NCBI GenBank assembly: GCA_034440635.1
Contig: JAOTON010001682.1
Location: 712,501 to 776,500, forward strand
Length of the DNA: 64,000 nucleotides
Direction of reading: 5' to 3'
Origin: Lepas anatifera
Lineage: Eukaryota > Arthropoda > Thecostraca > Lepadidae
Under the pieces are notes generated by a model. The model did not search any database and was not told where the DNA came from. It saw nothing but the letters and a program-made list of their open reading frames with translations. The position numbers were made by a program, and so were the translations under genes. How positions within the stretch are numbered: the stretch's first letter is position 1; every line of letters starts with the position of its first letter. This document shows positions 44,712 through 54,447 of the stretch, in pieces.

Positions 44712-45708
44712 AGGTCAGTTCACAAGGCAAGGTCAAACAAGGTCACCTCAGTTCAAACTTTGAACTCTTCCATAGGTACATTTCTAAACCGATCGATTTA
44801 AAACTTCCCACACTTGATGGCGCTTTCACGGTCTAGAAAACATACATTCGGGTTTCTTCAATTTGGTGACGTGAGGTCAGATCGGGAGGTCACTGCTCCC
44901 ATAGAAAAAGCATTGGGAAATCTGTCTTATGATCTAAAAGTGAAAAAAATATGATTGCAAATGCTCAGATTTCTCAGAAAGCATTCTTGGCCACTCCTTC
45001 ATGGATTCCACGGTTAACATTTACCTTTTGACTTATCTGAGGTCATCATAGGTCACTTGGGGCCAACGACAGTATGTTGGCGATCACTTTTGCCTAGGGG
45101 ATGGTCCAGCCACTCTTGCGAAAATCCGAGAGCTTTTGGTGCCAGACATTTTTCAGGAAATACCTACTGGCCTTGAAAAAATACCCAAGATAAGTGACGT
45201 TGAGAAATCTAACGAATGCGCTGTTATTGCCTTGTTCATTGTTATGACAATTTTGACTCGTGTTTCAATTCCCTTCATTCTTTGTCTTGGGTATTTTTTT
45301 ACAATGCACCTGGCACCAAAAGCTCTCGGATTTTCGCAAGAGGGCCTGGACCACCTCCTAATCAAGCTACAACGCTGATTAAACGTCATTAAACCACTTT
45401 TGACCTAATCAGGCCAGAGCGCTGATTAAACTTCATCAATGGCTTTCGTTGATATGGCAAGATCACTTTGTGACCTTCCGTGATCTCAGGTCTTGTTACG
45501 TCAAGAGGTGCCCTCTGGAGGTCAAACCGCTGACGGGATGTCACTATGTTCCACATAGCAGAGAAAGCCCTGGTATTTTTCTATAAAATTTACTTAGCCA
45601 GACTTCAATAGCTCTAATAGCACGTGAGCTATGCCCAGGTTTCTTAAGCGTTGCATGTTTTAGTGGAAATGGCCTACCGTGACCCAACTTGAACTCTGGA
45701 GGTCAAAC
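44712..45708. promoter_or_regulatory. Cluster of AGGTCA nuclear-receptor-type half-sites
   Basis: Eleven exact AGGTCA/TGACCT hexamers lie in ~1 kb. Two perfect DR4 arrangements are present: AGGTCA-aaca-AGGTCA at 44730-44745, extended at the same 10-bp step by AGTTCA at 44750-44755; and AGGTCA-tcat-AGGTCA at 45040-45055, extended by GGGCCA at 45060. Chance expectation for an exact hexamer on both strands is about one per 2 kb. Function is unknown; no gene start is recognised beside it. Confidence 0.35.
45094..45359. mobile_element. Foldback MITE with long inverted arms, copy 2
   Basis: The left end GGATGGTCCAG, then CTCTTGCGAAAATCCGAGAG and TTTTGGTGCCAG, is mirrored at the right by CTGGCACCAAAAG, then CTCTCGGATTTTCGCAAGAG and CTGGACCACC. 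An inner ATACCCAAGATAA / TTGTCTTGGGTATTTT pair continues the arms. A TA at each border may be a 2-bp duplication. Same family as 4768-5040. Confidence 0.78.
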
Positions 45709-45834
45709 AGTTCACCTAAGGACTCAAATATGTAAAGTAAACCCGTACCGAACTCACACGAACTTCTCAATTTTTTTTTGCAGATTTGCGCCAACCCCCA
45801 TAAGTTCGGAGTTAGATGGGGGCCGTCGATAGCC

Positions 45835-45925
45835 CTGGTGGGGCGAAGGTGGCGGAGGACCCTAGTGGGGCGCGGGTTAACGTGGGCTCAACCCCACGGC
45901 GGGAAGCCGCCTTCCGTCCCTAGGT
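45835..45925. other. GC-rich hairpin block, unidentified
   Basis: Contains GTGGGCTCAACCCCAC and GGCGGGAAGCCGCC, both able to form short stems, in otherwise AT-rich sequence. It resembles a LINE untranslated region but no relative is present in the window. Confidence 0.3.
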
Positions 45926-48414
45926 AACATACATTTTCGGTAAATATCACAGAAATGCTGATTTCCCAAACCAACACCAATTTTATCAAGTTGTTTAGGT
46001 AAGCAGCTCGGGTGGAAATCGGCTTAGCAATGCTGCAATCAGGAAAGGGGCATCAAGTCAAACTGTGATGATTTAAACGTTCGGTCCAAAACGCGCCACT
46101 GGCGCAATTTGGTAGGGCGCATTTTAAAATCAGCATGGTCCAGGTAAAACCAAATTGTGGCGCAGATGTATGCAAAGAAGGCCTTGATGGTTTCGTTGAT
46201 AAATAAGATAAAAGAATATAGATCTCGAAAAGATTCACCTGCACAATATCTATTATATAAAATTTTTATGTATGCTTTGAAAACCACTGTCGGGGTTAAA
46301 AAGTGCATGTAAAACAGAAAAACATGTCTAGCATAGATGCACGCTACTTACCAGTTGCTCTGGTCGCCGGAAAAGACGGGCAATAGTAGTGGGCAAAATA
46401 ATAATCCAATAACAGAGCTGACAAACTTGTAGTATTTTCAAAACAGCCCCTGGGCGCATTTTCGAACAGGGCGCATTATGACCCTCATCCCCTACGTAGT
46501 TCCATATGTCGCTTCAATCTCCTGGGCATACGGCAGCTTGTCAGGCTTATAACGTGATTGGGCAATCGGTTGTCTTCTTTTTTTATACATAGTCTAAAGG
46601 AATGCTGAATGCTACAGATGTTTGGCTGGATGTGGTGAGTACCTACATTTTAAAAAATGGCCGAAGAAATATGCATCCCACAAACATATATGATGGAGAC
46701 GATGAAGGACGACGAGGTATTAGCATGCGCCCGGCGGGGAAAGTGCGAGAGTGATTATGGCCGCTGAAAAATACTTATTAAAGGAAAAATAAAAAGACAC
46801 AATGTATCTCAATTAGTTGTGAGGCAAATGTGAGATTTTGTAAACCTTCTGCCCAAACTTTGGTGGAATTTTCCGCTGGGAATGACGTATATCAAGTGCA
46901 CGAGAGCCTGCAGATATTTTTCACCAAATAAAAGCCAGGTTTCAGCTTCAATTATCTTCAACCGGGCATAGGGATTTTGATTGGCAGTTCTTCTCTAGTA
47001 GTAATAGTTCATCTCTATGGTCTAGAGCGCCAGCAGCCGTAATATTACCATGGAATAGGTATCTCTATTCCATGGTATTACCATTTTTACTCTCAGTACC
47101 AATGTGGAGCAAAGCGCACTGGTCGACGAAGACCGACGTTACCACAAGTCTCCGATATTTAACTTCAGGTCATTGAGAGCTCACATATTGAAATCAGTCA
47201 GCAAATACGTGAGATACGAGTGCATGTATTGCATAAACACCATCGGTACAAATCTCTACTCCTCCCTCAACTGCTTTCCACAATGATGCATTCCCCCAGG
47301 ACATTTAGTATTCGCAGGATTGATGCGTTCCACTTACATATCACCTGGGTAGCCCCTGGCGATATCCAGCACATATGATTATTAATACAAGCTCAGTACA
47401 AAATTACCCTCCCCTCATCGAGAAATTCCTACCGCTACTGGAAGGCACCAGAATCAGCGTTTGCATGCGTTGCAGTCGCATGCAATGAACAACACTCTCC
47501 TTTTTCGCTACTACACAAAATCGACTCCACTCAGCTCGCAAAAGCATCAACTGTGCTTTTCACCGGCTCCACCCGTAACGTTAACAAATCCATCCGTTCA
47601 CTGACCAATCCGCCATGCGCAGTAACGCCGGTAACAATGCTTACGGGGCAGTATCCTCTCCAACACGTCCTTGCCCATTTTTACACCCTCCGTTCCCGGC
47701 AAGTACTGAGTTTCATTTGACCTAGCGGAGGCTGAGGAGAGGATCCAAAACGGGGACGGGGAATTTATTTCTCTTAAAACCCTCAGTCTTTTGCATTCTT
47801 TCCTAACAAAGACAAAAACAATTGCGAATTTTGGACCCCGTCGACTAAGCCCCTGGCCTCGATCTGGCATTGCGGCGGTCACAGGGTGGCCAAGATGATG
47901 GCAGCCGACATGAAGAAGTTGACCGCCTATCCGGCCCAGTAGCAGTAGGCACGGGCCGGCTGTCGGATCTGTAGGTGGAGGCGAAGCGGTCAGAGGCCTT
48001 CATACCACCAGAGGACAGTGTCCCAAAATATTGGATGCTGGGTGGAGAGCCAACACCCAGGCAAGATTAATTTTTCACTCACTTCTATCTTTTTAATTTT
48101 TTGCTCGTGTTTCAAATGTGTTTCTGGAGTGACAAAATTACCAGTAAATACATTTTTGACAGGAAGAACATCACTTGAAGCAAATAAACATGAATAAAGT
48201 CATCTTTCTTGTACGGGAAAAGTTAGGAGAATGGAATAGAAAGTCCAGAATTTTTCACTCACTGGCTTAAAACTTTGGTTGGATTTTCCACTCGACATCC
48301 AATCATAAAATCAATCTTGAGACACTGCAAGTGGATGCATAAATTCTGAAGACTGGTCAGGAGCGCCGTTTGACCGGATGAGGCGAGGTCTGGGTCTGGA
48401 GAAGATGCAAATTC
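45926..48414. other. 2.5 kb without a recognisable gene
   Basis: A hairpin with ~15-bp arms (TACCATGGAATAG / CTATTCCATGGTA) lies at 47043-47085. A dispersed repeat at 48034-48085 matches 27011-27060. Open frames (up to 94 codons) are unrecognised. Confidence 0.4.
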
Positions 48415-48871
48415 TTAAAGGGAATGTGGCACCTTGGTCGAATCCTGGAATTTAGTGTTATTAGGCGTACTTTTAGTCAAAAATAATGAAAACACTCACG
48501 ATTTCTCTGAAAAATGTACAATAAGCTCAATATTTGGTTTTTAAAAATACTCCTCTAGAAAAAGAAATAAATATCAGCCTGTGGATGATGTCACGATCTG
48601 GCAACCATAACCATACTTGAAACGCTTCAAGGGCTTCGATTGGCTGATGCTCATCGTGACGTCAGCATATGTCGTCACAACAGTAGCTCACAACAATGGC
48701 CGCCGGCGACGGGGGCTGAGGGAGGCTGGTGTCAGGTAGGTTTTAGCTTTTTTCTACGGAAATATCGAGTTCCAAGACAAATGAAATATAGAGTATCGGG
48801 TTTTCCGACCTGCTTTACAACTTGGCTATCTCAGTTAAAATCACGTTGTGAAGGTGCCACATTCCCTTTAA
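48415..48871 (+). mobile_element. TTAA MITE, copy E
   Basis: 457 bp from TTAA to TTAA, very close to copy C over its whole length. It has intact ATTGGCTGATGC and GTGACGTCAGC. It lies ~0.6 kb downstream of the MGST1-like stop codon. Confidence 0.95.
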
Positions 48872-49004
48872 GCTGTGATCTTTCAAAAGGATGATAACTT
48901 GCACCATGGATCGCCCTTTCACGCATCATGAGATTAGAGGGGGGGCAGCAGTGAAAAGCAACGTCTCAGCGAGGGTCCAAGCCGCTCAGGGGAGCGCCGG
49001 AGCT

Positions 49005-49228
49005 CATAGGCGGATCCAGAATTACTAATCGGAGGGGGAGGGTCATCCGGGCCATTGGGTGCCACTTTTGACCGGCTAAACTTATCAGGTGGGTGCAAAG
49101 TCCTATCTTTAGGCGTCGATTTTCGAATTCTGGGGGACGGGTGGGAAGCGACATTTCAGGGGCGCTGTGACCATTTCAGGGGGCGTCAAGGGTCGATGGG
49201 GACACTTGCCCCTCTGGATCCGCCCATG
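49005..49228 (-). mobile_element. hAT-like MITE, CATAGGCGG family, inverted
   Basis: 224 bp with ends CATAGGCGGATCCAG and CTGGATCCGCCCATG. Flanking 8-mers CCGGAGCT (48997-49004) and CGGGAGCT (49229-49236) match 7/8. The interior is the inverse of parts of 37144-37416 (GACATTTCAGGGG, CAAGGGTCGATGGGG). Confidence 0.84.
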
Positions 49229-49343
49229 CGGGAGCTATAGGTGAGGACAGGGGCGGGCCAATTGTGAGGGCACACAATTGTTCACCAGCGACCGAACATT
49301 AGATCAGCCAACACGGCCGGTTTACGATAAAACTACCCTTCTC

Positions 49344-49454
49344 GTAGTAGTACCTGGTAGTACTTCTAGTAGTACCTGGTAGTACTTCTAGTAGTACCTG
49401 GTAGTACTTCTAGTAGTACCTGGTAGTACTTCTAGTAGTACGTAGTAGTACCTG
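49344..49454 (+). repeat. 22-bp minisatellite abutting the MGST1-like stop codon
   Basis: Four identical 22-bp units built of TAGTAGTACCTGG and TAGTACTTC, plus one diverged unit (TAGTAGTACGTAGTAG...). The array ends 7 bp from the stop codon of the minus-strand gene, so it would be transcribed as the start of its 3' UTR. Confidence 0.92.
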
Positions 49455-49461
49455 TAGGAGG

Positions 49462-50066
49462 TTACATGGTGGCCAGAATAAGCTGTACTGCCATGTAGAT
49501 GTTGATGGCCTGGCCAACAAAGAAGCAAAGCGCGCGGGACGGCTGCGGCACCTGCAGAGGGGGCAGTCCAAGCGTCACATGCACGGCCGCTGCTTCAGAT
49601 TTCTGCTGAGATGGGCATCCAGCTTCGCAATGGTGAGTGAGTGAAGCCATAACTTATAAGCTGTCTTGGAAATATTCAACAGAGGCAGTTCGCAAACAAC
49701 GAAATTTACGTGGGCATTTACGAAGGACCGTGGTGTTAAGTACGGTTGAGTTTCAAAATGGGGGGACGTCTCAAGGACTGGTTTAGCAATTAGAAGGCAG
49801 CATCCCCTGCTCCCGCATCCATTTTCGGACACCATTGTTGCAAAGTTCATTCAGTCATGCATGAGACATGCAATCAGTGGGCAAAAGACAACGGATGTTG
49901 ACCCAAGCACTCACTCACTCACTCACTCACTCACTCACTCACTCACTCACTCACTCTCTCACTCTCTCACTCTCTCTCACTCACTCACTCACTCACTCAC
50001 TCACTCACTCACTCACTCACTCACTCACTCACTCACTCACTCACTCACTCACTCACTCACCACTCA

Positions 50067-50111
<45 letters not shown>

Positions 50112-50239
50112 TATCTCTATCTCTATCTCTATCTCTATCTCTATCTCTATATCTCTATCTCTATCTCTATCTCTATCACTATATCTCTATCTCTATCTCT
50201 ATCTCTATCTCTATCTCTATCTCTATCTCTATCTCTATC

Positions 50240-50300
<61 letters not shown>

Positions 50301-51932
50301 AGCAGTGCATTGCCGTCACATTGAATGTTTCCAGGCGGTGGCGTGGATATCTCGCTCTGGGTTACCTCTCTTTGGGGAGTGCCCGGGCACCCCCAATGAA
50401 AGGTGAAGTCACTGGTAAAACATCTTTTAAATCTAATCGTTTTGCATTTTCAGGACTTCAAGTTGGCATGATGCCATTCAAAGGGTCAGTGTGAGAGCGA
50501 CAACAATGATTGTAGCATTCCAACTCTTTTTATGTGAGGGCTATTGACATAATTCCAAATTCAGGCACCTCGGAAATCTACGTCCTTACCTCCAGGGGCC
50601 TTCAACCCTGAAGCGATACCCTTGAACTAGTTGGAAACTGAAAACCCTCTTATTGTCCAGCCAATGGAAGGGTTAAAGACAGTATCTACGTTCCTCGAAC
50701 CGGTACATTTTGTTTAAAATAATTAATAAAAACTATATTTTCATTTTACTATTTCTACTATTTTTTCTACATTTTGTATTGAAATCGGTTATTTTTTCGA
50801 AGCCTTTCCTCGGAACAAGTATTTTCCTTCTAACTCCTATACGCCTACATACGAGTAGCACCCCGCTCCTATACATACTTACTTACGAGCTTTATATAAG
50901 GTGTTCTGTGCAAGACACCTTTAGCGTGCGGTCACAAACGTCCTCTGCACCCTGGCCGTACCTGGTTCAGATACACCACTGAGTGAAGAATCCTGGCGCC
51001 AGTGAACGCCCGGATGAGGTTTGTGGCCAAGAAGGCGGAAGGCCCGATGCTGATGTACAGCGGACACAACAACAAGAACGGCACGATGTTCTCCAGGTCG
51101 TTCTGATGCGCTCTTCTGACACGCTCCACGTCGGGGTCATCGAACTTGACCTTGCCCTTGGACGATCCCAGGTTAGCGTCTTCTGGGTTGGCGAATACCT
51201 GAGACGAGGGGAGGTCATGTTAGGTAATGGGGGTCAGTGCATTGGCGGAACCAGGAGCAATTTTTGGAGGTAGCCATACCAATGTTTTTTTTTTGGGGGG
51301 CTAAGTCGAGAAAAAATCGCAAAAACGGTATATTGAAAAAACGGCAAAAATGTGATTCTTTGAGGGGGTAAGAGATACTATTTTAGGCTTTAGTGGCGGT
51401 CACGGCCCCTTTGTCCCCCCCCTGGATCCGCCAGTGGGTAAGCGAGACTGCACGCTAAGAGTGGGTGACTGAAGTCGATAAAGTTTGTATCATTGCTGTA
51501 GCATTGAGTCGCATTAGCTTATGCAACGTCGACGACAGAATATATCGACAGCGCGTCAACACGTCTTCGAAAGTTTGTCCGTATTGTATACAATAATAAA
51601 TTCAGGAATATAAAGCGCTGAAACTGTGTCAAGTTTTCGAATATTTTGTGACATTTCCTAATTCGGAAACACTATTGGGCCTCGGTAGATCGCAACAAGC
51701 CTTTCCCAACAAAAAATCTAGTATCACAGAGACCACAAAACCATTTTAACTCGATTATAACCCATCATCCGCGGTTTTCGACATTTTAACCACAATTTCT
51801 CACCAGTTTTCCCATTCTTTGACGAGCAGTGAGGAACGCCATCGCCAGTGTCTTCAGCACCAAAATGGCGGCGTAGAAGAGGAAGGTCACCCAGAGCGGG
51901 TTCTGCATGTTCAGGTCGCCCATGCCCGCCAT
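49462..51932 (-). CDS. MGST1: Microsomal glutathione S-transferase 1-like (MAPEG family)
   Basis: Three coding exons on the minus strand: 51932-51804 (43 codons), 51198-50962 (79 codons) and 49551-49462 (29 codons plus TAA). Introns are GT-AG, phase 0, 605 and 1410 bp. The 151-aa product matches MGST1 in length (about 155 aa). MGST1 conjugates glutathione to electrophiles and reduces lipid peroxides as a trimer in ER and outer mitochondrial membranes. Visible hallmarks are VFANPED at 44-50, the diagnostic VERVRRAHQNDLEN at 67-80, GARILHSVVYL near the exon 2 end and PQPSRALCFFVG at the exon 3 start, with four hydrophobic segments. The cysteine after NPED that senses modification in the rat enzyme is alanine here. 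A pyrimidine-rich AG at 51953-51952 just before the start suggests a 5' UTR intron. The compound microsatellite lies in intron 2 and a MITE in intron 1. Confidence 0.94.
49905..50300 (+). repeat. Compound microsatellite (CTCA)n-(CTCTAT)n-(CT)n in intron 2
   Basis: (CTCA)n to about 50077, then CTCTCA and CTCTAT hexamer repeats to about 50258, then (CT)n to about 50298. Two open frames of 181 and 208 codons read straight through it (THSLTHSL, SISISI) and are not genes. Confidence 0.97.
50301..50887. other. MGST1-like intron 2, non-repetitive part
   Basis: Contains GGGGAGTGCCCGGGCACCCC near 50375, a palindromic block also at 10250-10285. A repeat tail with GTGTTCTGTGCAAGACACC follows at 50888-50925. 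Nothing else was seen. Confidence 0.5.
51240..51436 (+). mobile_element. hAT-like MITE in MGST1-like intron 1
   Basis: 197 bp starting CATTGGCGGAACCAGG and ending CCTGGATCCGCCAGTG. Flanking 8-mers GGTCAGTG and GGTAAGCG match 6/8. Its edge is only 41 bp upstream of the exon 2 acceptor of the minus-strand gene. Same length and family as 8537-8733. Confidence 0.8.
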
Positions 51933-52021
51933 TTTGTGATGCGAAGACTACCTGTCGAACAGAGAAGTGGTCTGAGGGTGTGGTAGGTCCTGATGGTCGC
52001 GAAACAATTGAGACTTTATAG

Positions 52022-52158
52022 ATAGACTGTCACTGTCGCACTCGCTCGCTCGCTCGCTCGCTCGCTCACTCACTCACTCACTCACTCACTCACTCACTCA
52101 CTCACTCACTCACTCACTCACTCACTCACTCACTCACTCACTCACTCACTCACTCACT
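52022..52158 (+). repeat. (CTCG)n(CTCA)n microsatellite at the LINE 5' junction
   Basis: About seven CTCG units, then about 27 CTCA units, ending where LINE-like sequence begins (CCCCGCAGGGGG). The array starts ~90 bp upstream of the MGST1-like start codon. Confidence 0.95.
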
Positions 52159-53289
52159 CCCCGCAGGGGGACCGATTTTCATCTGCTGGACTAGTTGGCA
52201 CCTGCTGACTGGTCCGGCACATGGATAATTGGGTACGGGATGTGACGACACCCGCGACCCCAGTTGGCAGGATGGGTTTCGCCTCCCGCCTTCGGGCGAG
52301 AGGCTAAATCGAAACTGCCATCCTCATCCTTTCTTGGCCTTCCTAAATTCAAATCCCACCAACTCCTTGTTCCTTTTCCTCTTCTTTCCTTATTTCCTTG
52401 TCTCTCCATGCCTTTCCACCCGTATCCTTTCTGTCCACTCCTAAACACCCCTCCTGCCCACTGTCTGCGTTGTCTGGCCCGGCGTGTCTCCGCGGGTGGC
52501 GGGGGGTGTGTGCACTCTTGCTCGTCTTGAGTGTGGACACCTCGGTCGCATGCGGCGCGTGTCTGGGCTTGACAGCACAGACCGACCCTCTTCCTTTTCC
52601 AACTCATAACTTCCCAGTTACCCACATTATCCCAGTATCATGGGCGTCCTTGCACGTGCCTACGATTCCTGGATGGTCTGGGTGTATGTGGGCCTCCGGC
52701 TCGTGTGGCTGGCGATTGGATCCCTCTAATCGCCGGCCCTGCGGGCCGGGGGGCTCGCTTCTCTCGGACCAGCCGGGAATCAGTTGTGACGAGCAGGTGG
52801 TAGTCGCCTGCTCCGATGAGGCCGTGCGAGGGCGCCTGTCTTTTTAAGGTGAGCTGCGCACCGACCCGTACCCCGGGATGAAGGAGTCCTGGTAGCTGAG
52901 CTGGGGGAGGCGCTGTGTTCGTTCGTCGTCCTCTAGCAACACTCTACTTTGGTCTGGATTTCCGCAAGGGCGGGGAACTCTTGAGGGCATCGACAAGAGA
53001 AGCAGCATTGTAAAAGTCTGTCGGCCTTTGGTGGGGCTCGGCTGCCCCTCCCTCCTTGGGTGAGGTCCCAACTTCACCAGGGGAGGGTGGGGTGTCCGGG
53101 CCCCGCCCCGGGGTCGTCTAGGCTAGGTGCAAGGGGGGACCGTCGTTGGGGCAGGGGGGTTTGGTGAGTCTCTCTCCCCCTCTGTAACGGCGGCGTTTCC
53201 CCCGTATAGCCAGCCCGTGCGTCGTCTCGCCTCGTAGCACCCTCGTCGGAAGGGGGCGCACGTGGCTGGCTGAATTTAATAACTTTCTC
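52159..53289 (+). other. LINE 5' UTR with presumed internal promoter
   Basis: 1.1 kb before the ORF1 ATG. It has a pyrimidine-rich stretch (about 52315-52450) and GC-rich segments near 52735-52760 and 53095-53115. LINEs of this type carry an internal promoter at their start, but no specific element is identified here. It runs divergently from the MGST1-like gene, whose start codon is ~225 bp away. Confidence 0.6.
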
Positions 53290-54447
53290 ATGGATACACT
53301 CAACACCGCAAACCCTTCCCCTCCCCTCCCCCATCGGGGTGGTGAGAACGAAACTGCCGGCTCTCAAAGGGTCACTCCGAAGCCCTCCCATCCACGAGTT
53401 GTGATGATTCGGGGTGTGGACTCCACCCTATCGTCTCTTTCACCGTTCCAACGCAAGGAGGCATGCGACCGACTGGGTAAGGTGATGCGATGTAGCTGCC
53501 TTCGGGACGGTGTCCTGGAGGTGGAGCTCAGTAGTTCTGCAGACGCACAGCGTGCACTTGATATAACCGAACTCAGATACACAAAGCGAGAGGCTGGCCA
53601 GAGGAAAGTAGTAACTGTGTATGTCACTATCGTACCACACAAGACTAAGAACTTTTCAAAGGGTGTCATTACATGTTTTGATCTGAAAGGAGTTTCTGAA
53701 GAGGAGATAGTAGATGGACTCACGGAAAGCGGGGTAGTGGAAGCGAGGAGAGTACGACGAAAAGTAGGAGGGATCCTTGAGGAGACAGATACTTTGATAT
53801 TGACGTTCGATAGTGTGGACCTACCAACAGATGTGAATGTAGGTTATGTTAAAGTCCGAGTTAGACCCTATGTCCCCAACCCAATGCGATGCTTCTCCTG
53901 CCAGCGCTACGGACACACAGCCAAATTCTGCAAAGGAAAGAAAGTGTGTGAACGATGCGGAACAAGCGAGCACGATGGAAGGGAATGCGATGCACGAGAA
54001 CTGTTTTGCATAAACTGTGAGGGACCCCATTCAGCAGGCGACAAAAATTGTCCACGTATGAAGACAGAAAAAGAAATACTTTCCATTATGGTTACAAAGC
54101 GCATCCCATTCAGAGCTGCAAAGGATACCTACGAGGCCTCCCACCCTCGGAGTTCTTATGCGGAGGCAGTACGTAGTACAGCACCCACCGTAGCGGCGTC
54201 TTCAAGGACGCCGACACCGCGGATGACCCCGGAGGAGGTCATCCGTTCCCTGACCCTGGCGGACTTTATCCGCCTGGCAGGGAGGATGGGGCTGGTCATT
54301 TCTGGCCAGCCCGCCGCCCCGACATCACAGCCGGAGGCGGCACCTCCTCCACCCATCCCTCCCGCCCCTCCCCCGCCGCCCGTGGTCCCGGCTGGGGGTG
54401 GGGGCGGAGAGAGCAGGGACCACTCCTGCCCCCAACACCCCGTCTGA
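53290..54447 (+). CDS. LINE ORF1, gag-like nucleic-acid-binding protein
   Basis: 385 codons from ATG 53290 to TGA 54445-54447. The N-terminal half (about 35-195) resembles the RNA-binding part of I/Jockey ORF1. Three consecutive zinc knuckles follow: CFSCQRYGHTAKFC (201-214), CERCGTSEHDGREC (220-233) and CINCEGPHSAGDKNC (240-254). The C-terminal part is proline-rich. ORF1 protein packages element RNA. The stop seems premature: proline- and charge-rich sequence in other frames continues to a TAG at 54909, ending in YGQGGPYWK, so the original ORF1 was ~155 codons longer and was broken by at least two frameshifts. Confidence 0.9.
   Translation: MDTLNTANPSPPLPHRGGENETAGSQRVTPKPSHPRVVMIRGVDSTLSSLSPFQRKEACDRLGKVMRCSCLRDGVLEVELSSSADAQRALDITELRYTKREAGQRKVVTVYVTIVPHKTKNFSKGVITCFDLKGVSEEEIVDGLTESGVVEARRVRRKVGGILEETDTLILTFDSVDLPTDVNVGYVKVRVRPYVPNPMRCFSCQRYGHTAKFCKGKKVCERCGTSEHDGRECDARELFCINCEGPHSAGDKNCPRMKTEKEILSIMVTKRIPFRAAKDTYEASHPRSSYAEAVRSTAPTVAASSRTPTPRMTPEEVIRSLTLADFIRLAGRMGLVISGQPAAPTSQPEAAPPPPIPPAPPPPPVVPAGGGGGESRDHSCPQHPV

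Noticed and set aside
45835..45925. GC-rich block as rRNA or another structured RNA gene
   Set aside because: Short stems can form, but no conserved rRNA, snRNA or tRNA sequence is present.
49861..50494. Open frames of 181 and 208 codons reading THSLTHSL and SISISI
   Set aside because: They are translations of the (CTCA)n/(CTCTAT)n/(CT)n microsatellite inside intron 2 of the MGST1-like gene.
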